DNA from: Kitasatospora sp. A2-31
GTDB taxonomy: Bacteria > Actinomycetota > Actinomycetes > Streptomycetales > Streptomycetaceae
Reading direction: 5' to 3'
NCBI RefSeq assembly: GCF_022288725.1
Contig: NZ_JAKNTA010000015.1
Span: forward strand, 43,985-107,984
DNA length: 64,000 bases
Below, piece by piece: positions 42,613-49,982 of this stretch. Both the position numbers and the translations under genes were made by a program. The notes under the pieces are model-generated. The model was not told where the DNA came from and made no database searches. It saw nothing but the letters and a program-made list of their open reading frames with translations. Within the stretch, counting starts at the first letter, position 1. Every line of letters starts with the position of its first letter.

Positions 42613-45439
42613 CGCGGCCCCCGGGGGCACGGGTGGTTCCGGGGGCTCCGGGGGCTCTGGAGGTTCCGGGGGCTCCGGGGGCTCTGGAGGTTCCGGGGGC
42701 TCCGGGGGCTCCGGGTACTGCGAAGGCTTCGGGGGCCCCGGCCCGGTCGACGGCGGCCGTGGCCGGCAGGAGCTCGTCGAGGGTGTAGTTGAAGTCCGCC
42801 GTTCCCCGGTGCAGCCGGTCGAGGACCAGCGCGATGCCCGCGCTGCCGGTGGCGAAGTCGGTGCTGTACCGCAGCAGGCTCTCGCCCGGGAAGGCCAGGC
42901 CCTCGGGCCGCCGGCCCGCCAGGGAGAGGATCGCCCGGGCGCTGCGTTCGGCCGGCTCCCGCAACTCGGGCCGGTCGAGCAGCCGGGCGCAGTCGAGGGC
43001 GAGGTTGGTCGGGCCGGCCATGCCGCGGTAGAGGCCGGTGGTGATGGTCACGCCGCCGACGCCGCGGCGCAGGATCCCGTCGAGCGCCCGGTGCAGCGGC
43101 GCCTCGTCCGGCAGCAGGACGCAGTAACGGACCAGGGCGGTGCCGACGCCCGCCGAACCGCGCAGCCAGTACGGGGAGTAGACCTCGCTGCCGACCCGGC
43201 CGGGGATGGAGAGCATGCCGTCGTCCTGGACCACGCCCTGGGCGAGGTCGTGCGCCATGGCCCGCCGGCCGACGCGCAGGTACCGGTCGTCGCCGGTGGC
43301 GCAGTGCAGGTAGAGCAGGAACAGGGCGATGCCGGAGGAGCCGTGGGCATAGCCGATCTGCGGCGGGCGGCCGGTGCCGTCCGACCAGTACAGGCCCTGG
43401 CCGGCGTCCGCGGCGGCCGCGATCAGTCCGTCGGCGATCCGGACGGCCTCGTGGAGGCGGCGAGCCTCGCCGGTCCGGCGCCAGAGGGCGAGGCAGGCCA
43501 GGCCGAGCCCGGCCGAGCCGGTGGCCAGGTCGGCCGGGAACGCGTCGGCGGCCGCGGGGGCGTCGGCAGGAGCGGTGGCGGTCCCGCTCCCGCGGGTGGT
43601 CCCGCTCGCGGTGCGCAGCGCACGCTCCAGGACGGCCGCGCCCCAGTCGGGCTCGCCGGCGTCGCAGAGCGTCCAGGCGACGCCGGCCAGCCCGTAGCAG
43701 AGGCCGGGCGGGAGGCGGTCCAGTCGCGGCTCGGCGCGGACCATCCAGTCCCGGATCGGTTCCGGGAAGCGTCCGGTGATGCCGTGCACGGCCCGCAGCA
43801 CGCCGGCCGCGCCGTGGGCGACGGACCACGGGTTGGTGCGGAAGACGGCCGGGTCGGCCGGGAAGGGCCGGTCATCGCGCTCCGGCGTCATGACCGCCTC
43901 CATGAAGGCGACCGCCCGCCCCACGGCCTCGGGCAGGTCGAGGCGGTCGTCGGGGGCCTCGTCGAGGGGCAGGCCGAGGGTGCCCAGCAGCCCGTCCACC
44001 GGCCGGCGCAGCAGGGCGGCGACGTGCCGCGTGGAGCGGGCCAGGGCCGGGGGGTCGAGCGCGAGCAGGGTGTTGCGCGGCAGCAGCATCGCCAGTTCGA
44101 CCGCTGCCAGGGCGTACCCGTCGAAGGCGCGGCCGTCGAAGGAGCGGCCGTCGGAGGACCGGTCGTCGGAGGACCGGTCGGCGGTGGCGGCCCGGCCGTC
44201 GGCCGCGGCCGGCAGCGCGGGCGCGAAACCGGGCGTCCGCGGGTGCTGGTCCTGGCGGGCGCTCAGGGACCGCACCGACTCGAAGTCGATCAAGCGCACC
44301 CGCAGGGTCTCCGGATCCACCAGGACGTTGGTGAGCGACACGTCTCCGTGGACGAGGTCGCGTGCGTGGCAGGCGGCCAGGGCTTCACGCAGGCCCTCCA
44401 CCACCGTGTCGACGACCTTCGCGTACTCGGCGATCCTCTGCTCGGTCACCTCGTTGGCCGCGATCGGACTGTGCCGGCCGATGAAGGTGACGAGCGGCAG
44501 GCCGTCGACGAACTCCTCGGCGAGGAAGAGGTGTTCCCACTCCTCGAACAGCTCCAGCGGCTCCGGAGCGACCCCGGTGCCGCTCAGCAGTCGCAGCGCC
44601 TCGAACTCGCGTCGCAGCCGCTGCCGGGCGTCGGAGCCGTCCTCGGCGTGCGCGGTGTGCGGGCGGGCCTCCTTCAGCACGACCTCCCGGCCGTCCGATG
44701 CACGCCGCGCGAGGTAGACGCCGCCCGCGCCGCCGTAGTGCAGCGCCCGGACCACCTGGTACCCGTGCAGGACGTGCGAGCCGGCGCCCTGGGCCGGCTC
44801 CTCGTCGAACAGCTCCGGCACCCAAGGCGGCCGCCGGTACACCGGGTCGCGGTCGTCGGTCCACCGGCGGCCGTCCGGCCCGTGCAGGACGGAGCGCGCC
44901 GTCCCGTCGGCGCCCACCGCGTTCGACGCTACGAACTCTCCGTACCGGTAGTAGAGGCAGCCGGACTCGCCGTACCGGCGGTCGGTCAGCACGTACGGTC
45001 CCCGGACGTCCGCGAGCGGCCCGGCGAGGCGGGCCAGCAGCTCGCGGCACTGCTCGGCGGAGTGCGTGTAGATGACGACCACCTTGCCGATCTGGCCCGG
45101 CGGCCACCACCGCGCCGCGCCGAGGCGGACCAGACGGGTGGAGCGGAGGCACTTGAAGTGGAACGGGTTCCGGTGGAACTCGGCCGCCACTGCGCGCAGC
45201 GCCATCGCCGCGTCGTCGGGAACCGCCGAGACGTGGATCTTCCAGCCGTGCTCGGGCAGCGCGGGCGCGGCCACCGCCCGACAGCCGGCCCACACGCCGG
45301 ATTCGGTCACCTCGCCGTCGGGTCCGACGAGTTCGGTCATCTCCCGCTGGAGATCCGGGTCGGCTGGAGCCCGGCCCAGGGTGTCGAAGAAGAGGGGGTC
45401 GGCGACCGCGAAGGCCTGGTATTCGTCGAATCTGCGCAT
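42605..45439 (-). CDS. lanKC: Class III lanthipeptide synthetase LanKC
   Basis: A 944-residue three-part enzyme. The lyase domain (about 1-200) ends near the conserved VYRRPPWVP. The Ser/Thr kinase domain (about 225-480) has VLKEARPH, catalytic HGDVSLTNVLVD and LIDFES. The C-terminal LanC-like toroid (about 500-890) has seven G-x-x-G repeats (HGAAG, CYGLAG, ATGSAG, AHGSSG, LRGSAG, YRGMAG, ATGSAG). The CYG...CHG zinc ligands of LanC and class IV enzymes are missing at repeats 5 and 6, which places it in class III. It phosphorylates and eliminates Ser to dehydroalanine and cyclises to lanthionine or labionin. The tail is GAPGTSRAPGAPG-type repeats, and a DRSSDDRSSDGRSFDG insert lies in the kinase region. 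GAGGAG precedes ATG 45439. Confidence 0.93.
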   Translation of the reverse strand: MRRFDEYQAFAVADPLFFDTLGRAPADPDLQREMTELVGPDGEVTESGVWAGCRAVAAPALPEHGWKIHVSAVPDDAAMALRAVAAEFHRNPFHFKCLRSTRLVRLGAARWWPPGQIGKVVVIYTHSAEQCRELLARLAGPLADVRGPYVLTDRRYGESGCLYYRYGEFVASNAVGADGTARSVLHGPDGRRWTDDRDPVYRRPPWVPELFDEEPAQGAGSHVLHGYQVVRALHYGGAGGVYLARRASDGREVVLKEARPHTAHAEDGSDARQRLRREFEALRLLSGTGVAPEPLELFEEWEHLFLAEEFVDGLPLVTFIGRHSPIAANEVTEQRIAEYAKVVDTVVEGLREALAACHARDLVHGDVSLTNVLVDPETLRVRLIDFESVRSLSARQDQHPRTPGFAPALPAAADGRAATADRSSDDRSSDGRSFDGRAFDGYALAAVELAMLLPRNTLLALDPPALARSTRHVAALLRRPVDGLLGTLGLPLDEAPDDRLDLPEAVGRAVAFMEAVMTPERDDRPFPADPAVFRTNPWSVAHGAAGVLRAVHGITGRFPEPIRDWMVRAEPRLDRLPPGLCYGLAGVAWTLCDAGEPDWGAAVLERALRTASGTTRGSGTATAPADAPAAADAFPADLATGSAGLGLACLALWRRTGEARRLHEAVRIADGLIAAAADAGQGLYWSDGTGRPPQIGYAHGSSGIALFLLYLHCATGDDRYLRVGRRAMAHDLAQGVVQDDGMLSIPGRVGSEVYSPYWLRGSAGVGTALVRYCVLLPDEAPLHRALDGILRRGVGGVTITTGLYRGMAGPTNLALDCARLLDRPELREPAERSARAILSLAGRRPEGLAFPGESLLRYSTDFATGSAGIALVLDRLHRGTADFNYTLDELLPATAAVDRAGAPEAFAVPGAPGAPGTSRAPGAPGTSRAPGAPGTTRAPGGRDA
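42635..42715. repeat. Three tandem 27-base repeats at the LanKC C-terminus
   Basis: GGTTCCGGGGGCTCCGGGGG plus CTCTGGA recurs three times with few changes, encoding nine-residue Ala/Pro/Gly/Thr units. The in-frame unit length means copy number could vary without harming the gene. Confidence 0.8.
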
Positions 45440-45570
45440 GATGCGCTCCTCGCTGACGCTCCATCAGGGGCGCTGGATGTTGTGGGCCTTCCAGGAGCGG
45501 ACGTCAGGACAGGTCCGGGTGAGTCCCGATGGTGCGCGGAAGTCCCAGTTGGTTCGGGTGAGTTCAGGGG
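45440..45570. other. Leader of lanKC after the precursor hairpin
   Basis: A short non-coding stretch between the hairpin and lanKC. It contains the GAGGAG ribosome site but no other feature that I recognise. Confidence 0.4.
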
Positions 45571-45611
45571 GGCCGCCCCCGACCGGCCGAACGCGCCGGC
45601 CGGGGGCGGCC
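45571..45611 (-). terminator. Attenuating hairpin after precursor gene 1
   Basis: GGCCGCCCCCG pairs with CGGGGGCGGCC, and an inner CCGGC/GCCGG adds to the stem. It begins 6 bases after the precursor stop. Read with the hairpin after precursor 2, it would keep precursor mRNA abundant and let only part of transcription reach lanKC. Confidence 0.75.
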
Positions 45612-45617
45612 GAACGG

Positions 45618-45737
45618 TCAGCAGGCGTTGCTGATGCCGCTGGAGAGGCTGCAGACATAGGCGGCGGGTCCGAACAGACCCCGCTCGACCTCGTCCTCGT
45701 CGAGCGCGAGGCCGATGAGGGAGAGCACGTTCTGCAT
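45618..45737 (-). CDS. lanA1: Lanthipeptide precursor 1 (class III)
   Basis: A 39-residue precursor beginning MQNVLSLIGLALDEDEVERG and ending LFGPAAYVCSLSSGISNAC. The leader has the hydrophobic V-L-x-L-I run expected for LanKC recognition, then an acidic stretch. The core has four Ser and two Cys (C29, C39). S33-G-I-S36-N-A-C39 fits the SxxSx(n)C labionin/avionin pattern, with Cys as the last residue. GGAGGTGA lies 8 bases before the ATG, a perfect ribosome site, which rules out the earlier in-frame GTG. Core C29 has no Ser or Thr before it in this peptide. Confidence 0.9.
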   Translation of the reverse strand: MQNVLSLIGLALDEDEVERGLFGPAAYVCSLSSGISNAC

Positions 45738-45814
45738 CCGGGAGTTCACCTCCTCCACGACTGCGCGGGCCAGGGCCGTGACCCCGAGCGGGCGACCGCG
45801 CTTCCCTCGGCCGC
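45738..45814. other. Spacer with duplicated leader of precursor 1
   Basis: The 30 bases before precursor 1 (GGAGTTCACCTCCTCCAC on the plus strand) are nearly the same as those before precursor 2, showing that the gene and its ribosome site were duplicated together. Confidence 0.6.
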
Positions 45815-45848
45815 GCCCGGCGGGAGTCCGGGCCGACTCCCGCCGGGC
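45815..45848 (-). terminator. Hairpin after precursor gene 2
   Basis: GCCCGGCGGGAGTC and GACTCCCGCCGGGC form a perfect 14-base stem with a 6-base loop, starting 19 bases after the precursor 2 stop. Confidence 0.8.
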
Positions 45849-45867
45849 GGGCCGGGGCGGGCGGCCG

Positions 45868-45987
45868 TCAGCAGGCGTTGCTGATGCCGCTCGACAGGTT
45901 GCACGACTGGCCGACGGGTCCGAACAGACTCCGCTCGGTGTCGTCCTCGTCGAGCGCGAGGATGATCAGGGAGAGCACGTTCTGCAT
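45868..45987 (-). CDS. lanA2: Lanthipeptide precursor 2 (class III)
   Basis: A 39-residue precursor, MQNVLSLIILALDEDDTERS, then LFGPVGQSCNLSSGISNAC. It shares the first eight residues, the LFGP motif, C29 and the last nine residues with precursor 1, and differs at the leader-core boundary and at core positions 25-30. It has Ser at 20 and 28 that precursor 1 lacks and lacks Ser at 30. The differences suggest a two-peptide product or two variants processed by one LanKC. It is the first gene of the operon, with the same GGAGGTGA site and 8-base spacing. Confidence 0.9.
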   Translation of the reverse strand: MQNVLSLIILALDEDDTERSLFGPVGQSCNLSSGISNAC

Positions 45988-46436
45988 CCGGGAATTCACC
46001 TCCTCCACAATCGGAACGGGGGGCCGCGGTCCTGAGGGGGCGACCCGGCCCTGCTTCACTCTGACCCGCCCGCCGTCCCGGCCGGTTGAGGCACCGGCCC
46101 TGCTCCGGCCCCGCTCCGGTCCCGAGCCTCACCCGGGACGCACCCGCCGCGCCCACCCGGGCCGAACGGGCACCCACCCGGGTCCGGACGATGGCGGATC
46201 CACCTCCCTGACGCGAAGTCGAGCATCCGTGCCGGATCGACGACCGGTCGGCACCTCCGCCGGGCGACCTGATCAGCGCTCGATGCGGGGAGTTGCGGGA
46301 AGATGCGGGGATCAGCGCTCGATGGAGAGCGGCAGGAGGCTGCTCCCACCCGGTCCGCCCGATGCGCCGATCCGCCGATCCGTTCGGGCCACCGCACGAC
46401 ATCACGGCAGCGACATGACGGCGCGACATGACGGCA
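45988..46436. other. Promoter region of the lanthipeptide operon
   Basis: About 450 bases with no convincing gene. Near 46390-46436 GACATGACGGC-like units repeat. No clear -10/-35 pair is seen, and no regulator gene is attached to the cluster. Confidence 0.35.
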
Positions 46437-46469
46437 GCGCCGCCTGTCACATCACGTGACAGGCGGCGC
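46437..46469 (-). terminator. Terminator of the FAD monooxygenase gene
   Basis: GCGCCGCCTGTCAC and GTGACAGGCGGCGC form a perfect 14-base stem with an ATCAC loop, 31 bases after the monooxygenase stop. It separates that gene from the lanthipeptide operon. Confidence 0.82.
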
Positions 46470-46499
46470 AGCGCGCGCCCGTGGTGGCGCTCCGGCCCT

Positions 46500-48092
46500 C
46501 TACAGGGCCCCCAGGTACGCGAGGACGTCCGCGCGGCCGTCCGCCGGAGCGATCAGGGCGATGTGGTTGTCGGGCCGGATCAGGACGAGGGCGTCGCCCG
46601 TGATGCCGTACGCCGCGCGGATCGCACCGTCCGGGTCGTCGAGCGGCACCGGGCGGACGTACGCGGGCAGGGCGGCGAGGGAGGTTCGGGCGCCCGGGCC
46701 GAAGCCGAGGAGCGTGAAGTGGTCTCCGGCGAAGTGCTCGAACAGGCGGGCCGGGCCGTCCTCGGAGCCGGGGCAGGGAGAGTCGGGCGCCCGGTCGCCG
46801 GCCAGGAGCAGGCCGTCGGCACCCCCGGTCACGACGCGGGCGGAATCGGGGCCGTCGGCGACGTCGGTGGCGACGGTGGCGACGCCCCCGCCGGCGAGCC
46901 TGCTCCACCGGTAGCCGAGCGAGAGACCGGTGGTGTCACCCACCCGGCCGGCCTCGACTCCGACACCGGGGGTGCCGACACCGGCGACGACGGCGGCCAT
47001 CCCGGCGGAGGAGACGTCCAGCGTCCAGGCGGCGATCGGCAGCCGCTCCTCCTGGTAGGTGTCCAGCAGGGCCGGTGCGGCCAGGCCGCGCACCACGTAC
47101 CCGAGCTTCCAGGCGAGGTTCCACGCGTCCTGGATGCCGGTGTTCATGCCGAGCCCGCCGGCCGTGGGGTGCACGTGCGCGCAGTCGCCGGCGAGGAAGA
47201 CGCGCCCCTCGCGGTAACGCTCGGCCATCCGGACGTTGACCCGCCAGGTGGAGAGCCAGGTGGCGTTGGTGAGTTCGAGGTCCTCGCGGCCGGTGTGCAG
47301 GGCGGCCAGGCGCTGGAAGCTCTCCAGCGACGGGGCGACCGCCCGGCCCTCTGCATCCGTCTCCACGCTGGCCTGGAGCTGCCAGCGGCGGGTCCCGGGG
47401 AGCGGGCAGAGCATGAAGGCGCCCTGCGGGCCGAACCACTGGTGCCAGGCGTCCGGTTCGAGCCCTTCGACCTCGACGTCGCCGCAGACCATCATCGGCT
47501 CCGGGTCGCCGTCGCCGACGAAGGGGATGCCGAGCAGCTTGCGCACCGTGGAGCGGCCGCCGTCGCAGGCGACCAGGTACTCCGCGGCGATCCGTCCGCC
47601 GTCCGCGAGGTGCACCTCCACTCCCCCGGCGTCCTGCCGGAAGTCCACCAGTTCGGTGGCGAGTTCGACCTTCACGCCGTACTCGGCGAGTTGCTCGCGC
47701 AGCAGCCGTTCCACCCGGGTCTGCGGCAGCCACAGGCTCGCCTCGTAGGGGACGGTGGCGGTGGGGCGGGCGCCGGCGAAGGGCTCGGTCTCGTTGACGA
47801 ACTCACCGGCGAAGTACTTCCGGAAGGGCAGGTGGGTGCGGCCGGCGGCCGCCAGCCGCTCCCCCAGGCCGAGGTCGGCGAGGATCTCCAGGCTGCGCAG
47901 GTTGAGGGTCTTGCCGCGCGAGCCGGTGTGGAATTCCTCCGCCCGCTCGATGATCCGGACCTCGACGCCCTGCCGGGCCAGTGCGCACGCCAGGGTCAGC
48001 CCGGTCGGTCCCGCGCCCACGATCACCACACCCGTCGCGTCCACCCCGGTCATCCCCGTCGCCGCCTTCGTCGTGTTCTGCATGGTCGTCAT
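46500..48092 (-). CDS. FAD-dependent aromatic monooxygenase (PHBH-like)
   Basis: A 530-residue flavoprotein hydroxylase. The N-terminal FAD fold is GVVIVGAGPTGLTLACALARQG, the DG motif is YLVACDGGRSTVRKLLGI, and the GD motif is GRVFLAGDCAHVHPTAGGLGMNTGIQDAWNL. The thioredoxin-like C-terminal domain matches the rifampicin-monooxygenase/aklavinone-hydroxylase group. It would hydroxylate an aromatic substrate or drug with NAD(P)H and O2. ATG 48092 follows GGGGAGCC. The divergent TetR gene 110 bases away probably controls it, which suggests a drug-inducible detoxifying enzyme. Confidence 0.9.
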   Translation of the reverse strand: MTTMQNTTKAATGMTGVDATGVVIVGAGPTGLTLACALARQGVEVRIIERAEEFHTGSRGKTLNLRSLEILADLGLGERLAAAGRTHLPFRKYFAGEFVNETEPFAGARPTATVPYEASLWLPQTRVERLLREQLAEYGVKVELATELVDFRQDAGGVEVHLADGGRIAAEYLVACDGGRSTVRKLLGIPFVGDGDPEPMMVCGDVEVEGLEPDAWHQWFGPQGAFMLCPLPGTRRWQLQASVETDAEGRAVAPSLESFQRLAALHTGREDLELTNATWLSTWRVNVRMAERYREGRVFLAGDCAHVHPTAGGLGMNTGIQDAWNLAWKLGYVVRGLAAPALLDTYQEERLPIAAWTLDVSSAGMAAVVAGVGTPGVGVEAGRVGDTTGLSLGYRWSRLAGGGVATVATDVADGPDSARVVTGGADGLLLAGDRAPDSPCPGSEDGPARLFEHFAGDHFTLLGFGPGARTSLAALPAYVRPVPLDDPDGAIRAAYGITGDALVLIRPDNHIALIAPADGRADVLAYLGAL

Positions 48093-48154
48093 GGCTCCCC
48101 GCCCGTCTCGGTGTTGTCGGCTGCTGTCGACACGCACCATGAAACCGCAACTCG

Positions 48155-48181
48155 GTAACGAATGCAACCTAGTAACAAATG
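48155..48181. promoter_or_regulatory. Direct repeats in the monooxygenase/TetR divergent promoter
   Basis: GTAACGAATG (48155-48164) and GTAACAAATG (48172-48181) are 17 bases apart, in an AT-rich patch between the divergent genes. They are candidate binding sites for the TetR protein. Confidence 0.45.
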
Positions 48182-48202
48182 TTTCCGGGTTAGGATCTGG
48201 GC

Positions 48203-48838
48203 ATGACTTCCAGCGAACCGGACCCGGGTCTGCGGACCCTCAAGAAGCAGCGCACCCGGCAGACCATCGCCGACGTGGCCATCGCCCTGTTCCTCGACCG
48301 CGGCTTCGACCAGGTCTCGGTGGCCGAGATCGCCTCCGCCGCCGAGGTCTCCAAGCCGACCCTCTTCCGCTACTTCGCCAGCAAGGAGGAGCTGGTCCTG
48401 CACCGCTTCGCCGACCACCTCGGCGAAGCCGGCCGGGTGGTGAGCGAGCGCGCGGCCGGGCTGACCCCGCTGGACGCCCTGGAGCGCCACCACCAGGAGG
48501 GCCTGGCGACCCGGGACCCGAACACCGGACTCAACGACGCCCCCGAGGTGATCGCGTTCCTCCGGCTCGTCTACGAGACCCCCAGCCTCTCCGCCCACCT
48601 GCGCGACTACGTCGACGCCGACACCCGCGCCCTGGCCGAGGCGCTCGACCCGGACGGCGGCATGGCCGCCCGCCTGCTCGCCGCCCAGTACACGTCCGTC
48701 CGCCAGCTGCTCGCCCGCGCCACCTGGACCCGCCTCGCCGCCGGCCAGGACATCGGCGCCGTCGCCCGGCAGGCCGCCGACGACACCGCCGAGGCGTTCG
48801 CCCTGCTGCGCGACGGCGCCGCCACCCGCGGGTTCTGA
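48203..48838 (+). CDS. TetR family regulator
   Basis: A 211-residue regulator with an N-terminal helix-turn-helix (KQRTRQTIADVAIALFLDRG, SVAEIASAAEVSKPTLFRYFASKEEL) and a MftR-like C-terminal domain (TWTRLAAGQDIGAVARQAADD). TAGGAT ends 6 bases before ATG 48203 with no ribosome site, so it is probably leaderless. It likely represses itself and the divergent monooxygenase. Confidence 0.9.
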   Translation: MTSSEPDPGLRTLKKQRTRQTIADVAIALFLDRGFDQVSVAEIASAAEVSKPTLFRYFASKEELVLHRFADHLGEAGRVVSERAAGLTPLDALERHHQEGLATRDPNTGLNDAPEVIAFLRLVYETPSLSAHLRDYVDADTRALAEALDPDGGMAARLLAAQYTSVRQLLARATWTRLAAGQDIGAVARQAADDTAEAFALLRDGAATRGF

Positions 48839-48852
48839 CCCCGGGCACCCGC

Positions 48853-48910
48853 GCGTCACGGCCGGGGTGGTTCGCGCGTGCGCACGCGCGAACCACCCCG
48901 GCCGTGACGC
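48853..48910. terminator. Perfect 58-base palindrome
   Basis: Two 29-base arms meet with no loop at 48881/48882. The left arm begins GCGTCACGGCCGGGGTGG. It begins 14 bases after the TetR stop, so terminator is the simplest reading. The length and zero loop are exceptional and would allow cruciform formation. Confidence 0.7.
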
Positions 48911-49030
48911 CCCCGGTCGCCACCTGCCGGCGGACCGTGCGGCATCTCACCGACGACCCTCTCTGGTTCGTCCGCGTCCCGATGTGGTGAGATGTGCCCG
49001 TCAAGAGGTGTTGGCCGCTGACGGGGGTGT

Positions 49031-49747
49031 GTGGTGAGAAGTGGACGGCTGCTGGGGACAGGACTGGACGGGGACGCGGTGCAGCTCGCCGCGGCCGGGC
49101 TGGTCCGGCTGACCGCGGAGGACTGGCTGGGCGGAGCGGCCGGGGCCCCGGCATGGCTCTCGCACGTCCGGGCGGCCGCGTTCGCGGACACCTGGATCGC
49201 GTTCGGCGAGACCGCGGCGCCGGGCCTGCGGGTGCCGGCGGGGGCGGTCGTGCGGTCCGTCGCCTCGCTGGCGGCGGAGCTGGTCCTCCAGGCGCGCGGG
49301 TACGACGATCTGGCGACGCTGGAGTGGCTGGGCCGGGAGTCGGCCGAGGCCCGCGACCGGGCGCGCCGGGACGACGTGTCCCACCCGGTGGAACCCGCCG
49401 CCCTCGCCCTCGTCTGGCACGGCGTGCAGGCGGCCGGCGCCGACGGGGGCGCCGCGGACGGGGAGGCCGACGCCGACGGGGAGGCCGCCGCGGACGGCCG
49501 GGAGTCCCACGACCGGCGCATCACCGAGCGGGCCGAGGCCTACGTGCGCGAGCGGCACCGCCGCCAGGACACCCTCGCCATCCTGCTGGCCTGCGCCCGG
49601 ATCGCCGCCACCGCGCTCCAGGAGCTGAGCGGCGGTGACCACGCGGGGGCCGCACGCCACCTGGACGCGCACGCGACCCGCCACATGTCGCACACCGCCC
49701 CCGTCCCCCTCTGGGTCCCCGGCCGGCCCGACAAAGCCGCCGCCTGA
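49031..49747 (+). CDS. Unknown helical protein
   Basis: A 238-residue protein rich in Ala, Arg, Glu and Asp, mostly helical by eye. It has a repeated acidic linker (GAADGEADADGEAAADG) in the middle. The flanking segments LAAELVLQARGYDDLATLEWLGRESAEARD and RITERAEAYVRERHRRQDTL suggest two helical parts. I do not recognise it. There are two consecutive GTG codons at 49031 and 49034. Coding character is supported by composition only. Confidence 0.6.
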   Translation: MVRSGRLLGTGLDGDAVQLAAAGLVRLTAEDWLGGAAGAPAWLSHVRAAAFADTWIAFGETAAPGLRVPAGAVVRSVASLAAELVLQARGYDDLATLEWLGRESAEARDRARRDDVSHPVEPAALALVWHGVQAAGADGGAADGEADADGEAAADGRESHDRRITERAEAYVRERHRRQDTLAILLACARIAATALQELSGGDHAGAARHLDAHATRHMSHTAPVPLWVPGRPDKAAA

Positions 49748-49982
49748 ACCGCCCGCCCGGTGCGGACGGCGATCCCCTCGGCGGGGCGTCCAAGGGCGGC
49801 GACCGGCTCTGCGGGCGGCGTCGGCGGCTCCTAGGGTGGAGGTGTGCGGCGTCTCGGCGGGCCTTGCCGCGGCCGGGCGCTCCCCCGTCTTCGGCCGGGA
49901 AGGACCTCCACGCCGCCGTGTCGGCCGTGCCGTTCCCCGGGGCTGGTGCGGCCGTCCGAACGCCCCACCGGAGCGAGGTGCG
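49748..49982. other. Intergenic region
   Basis: About 235 bases upstream of the FUSC-like gene. No feature is recognised. Confidence 0.35.

Noticed and set aside
42635..42715. CRISPR array
   Set aside because: The repeats are directly adjacent, lack unique spacers and are in frame with LanKC.
42605..45439. Class IV lanthipeptide synthetase (LanL)
   Set aside because: The cyclase repeats lack the Cys/Cys/His zinc ligands, so class III LanKC fits better.
45738..45760. GTG four codons before each lanthipeptide precursor ATG as the start
   Set aside because: The GGAGGTGA ribosome site overlaps that GTG, leaving no spacer, whereas it is 8 bases from the ATG.
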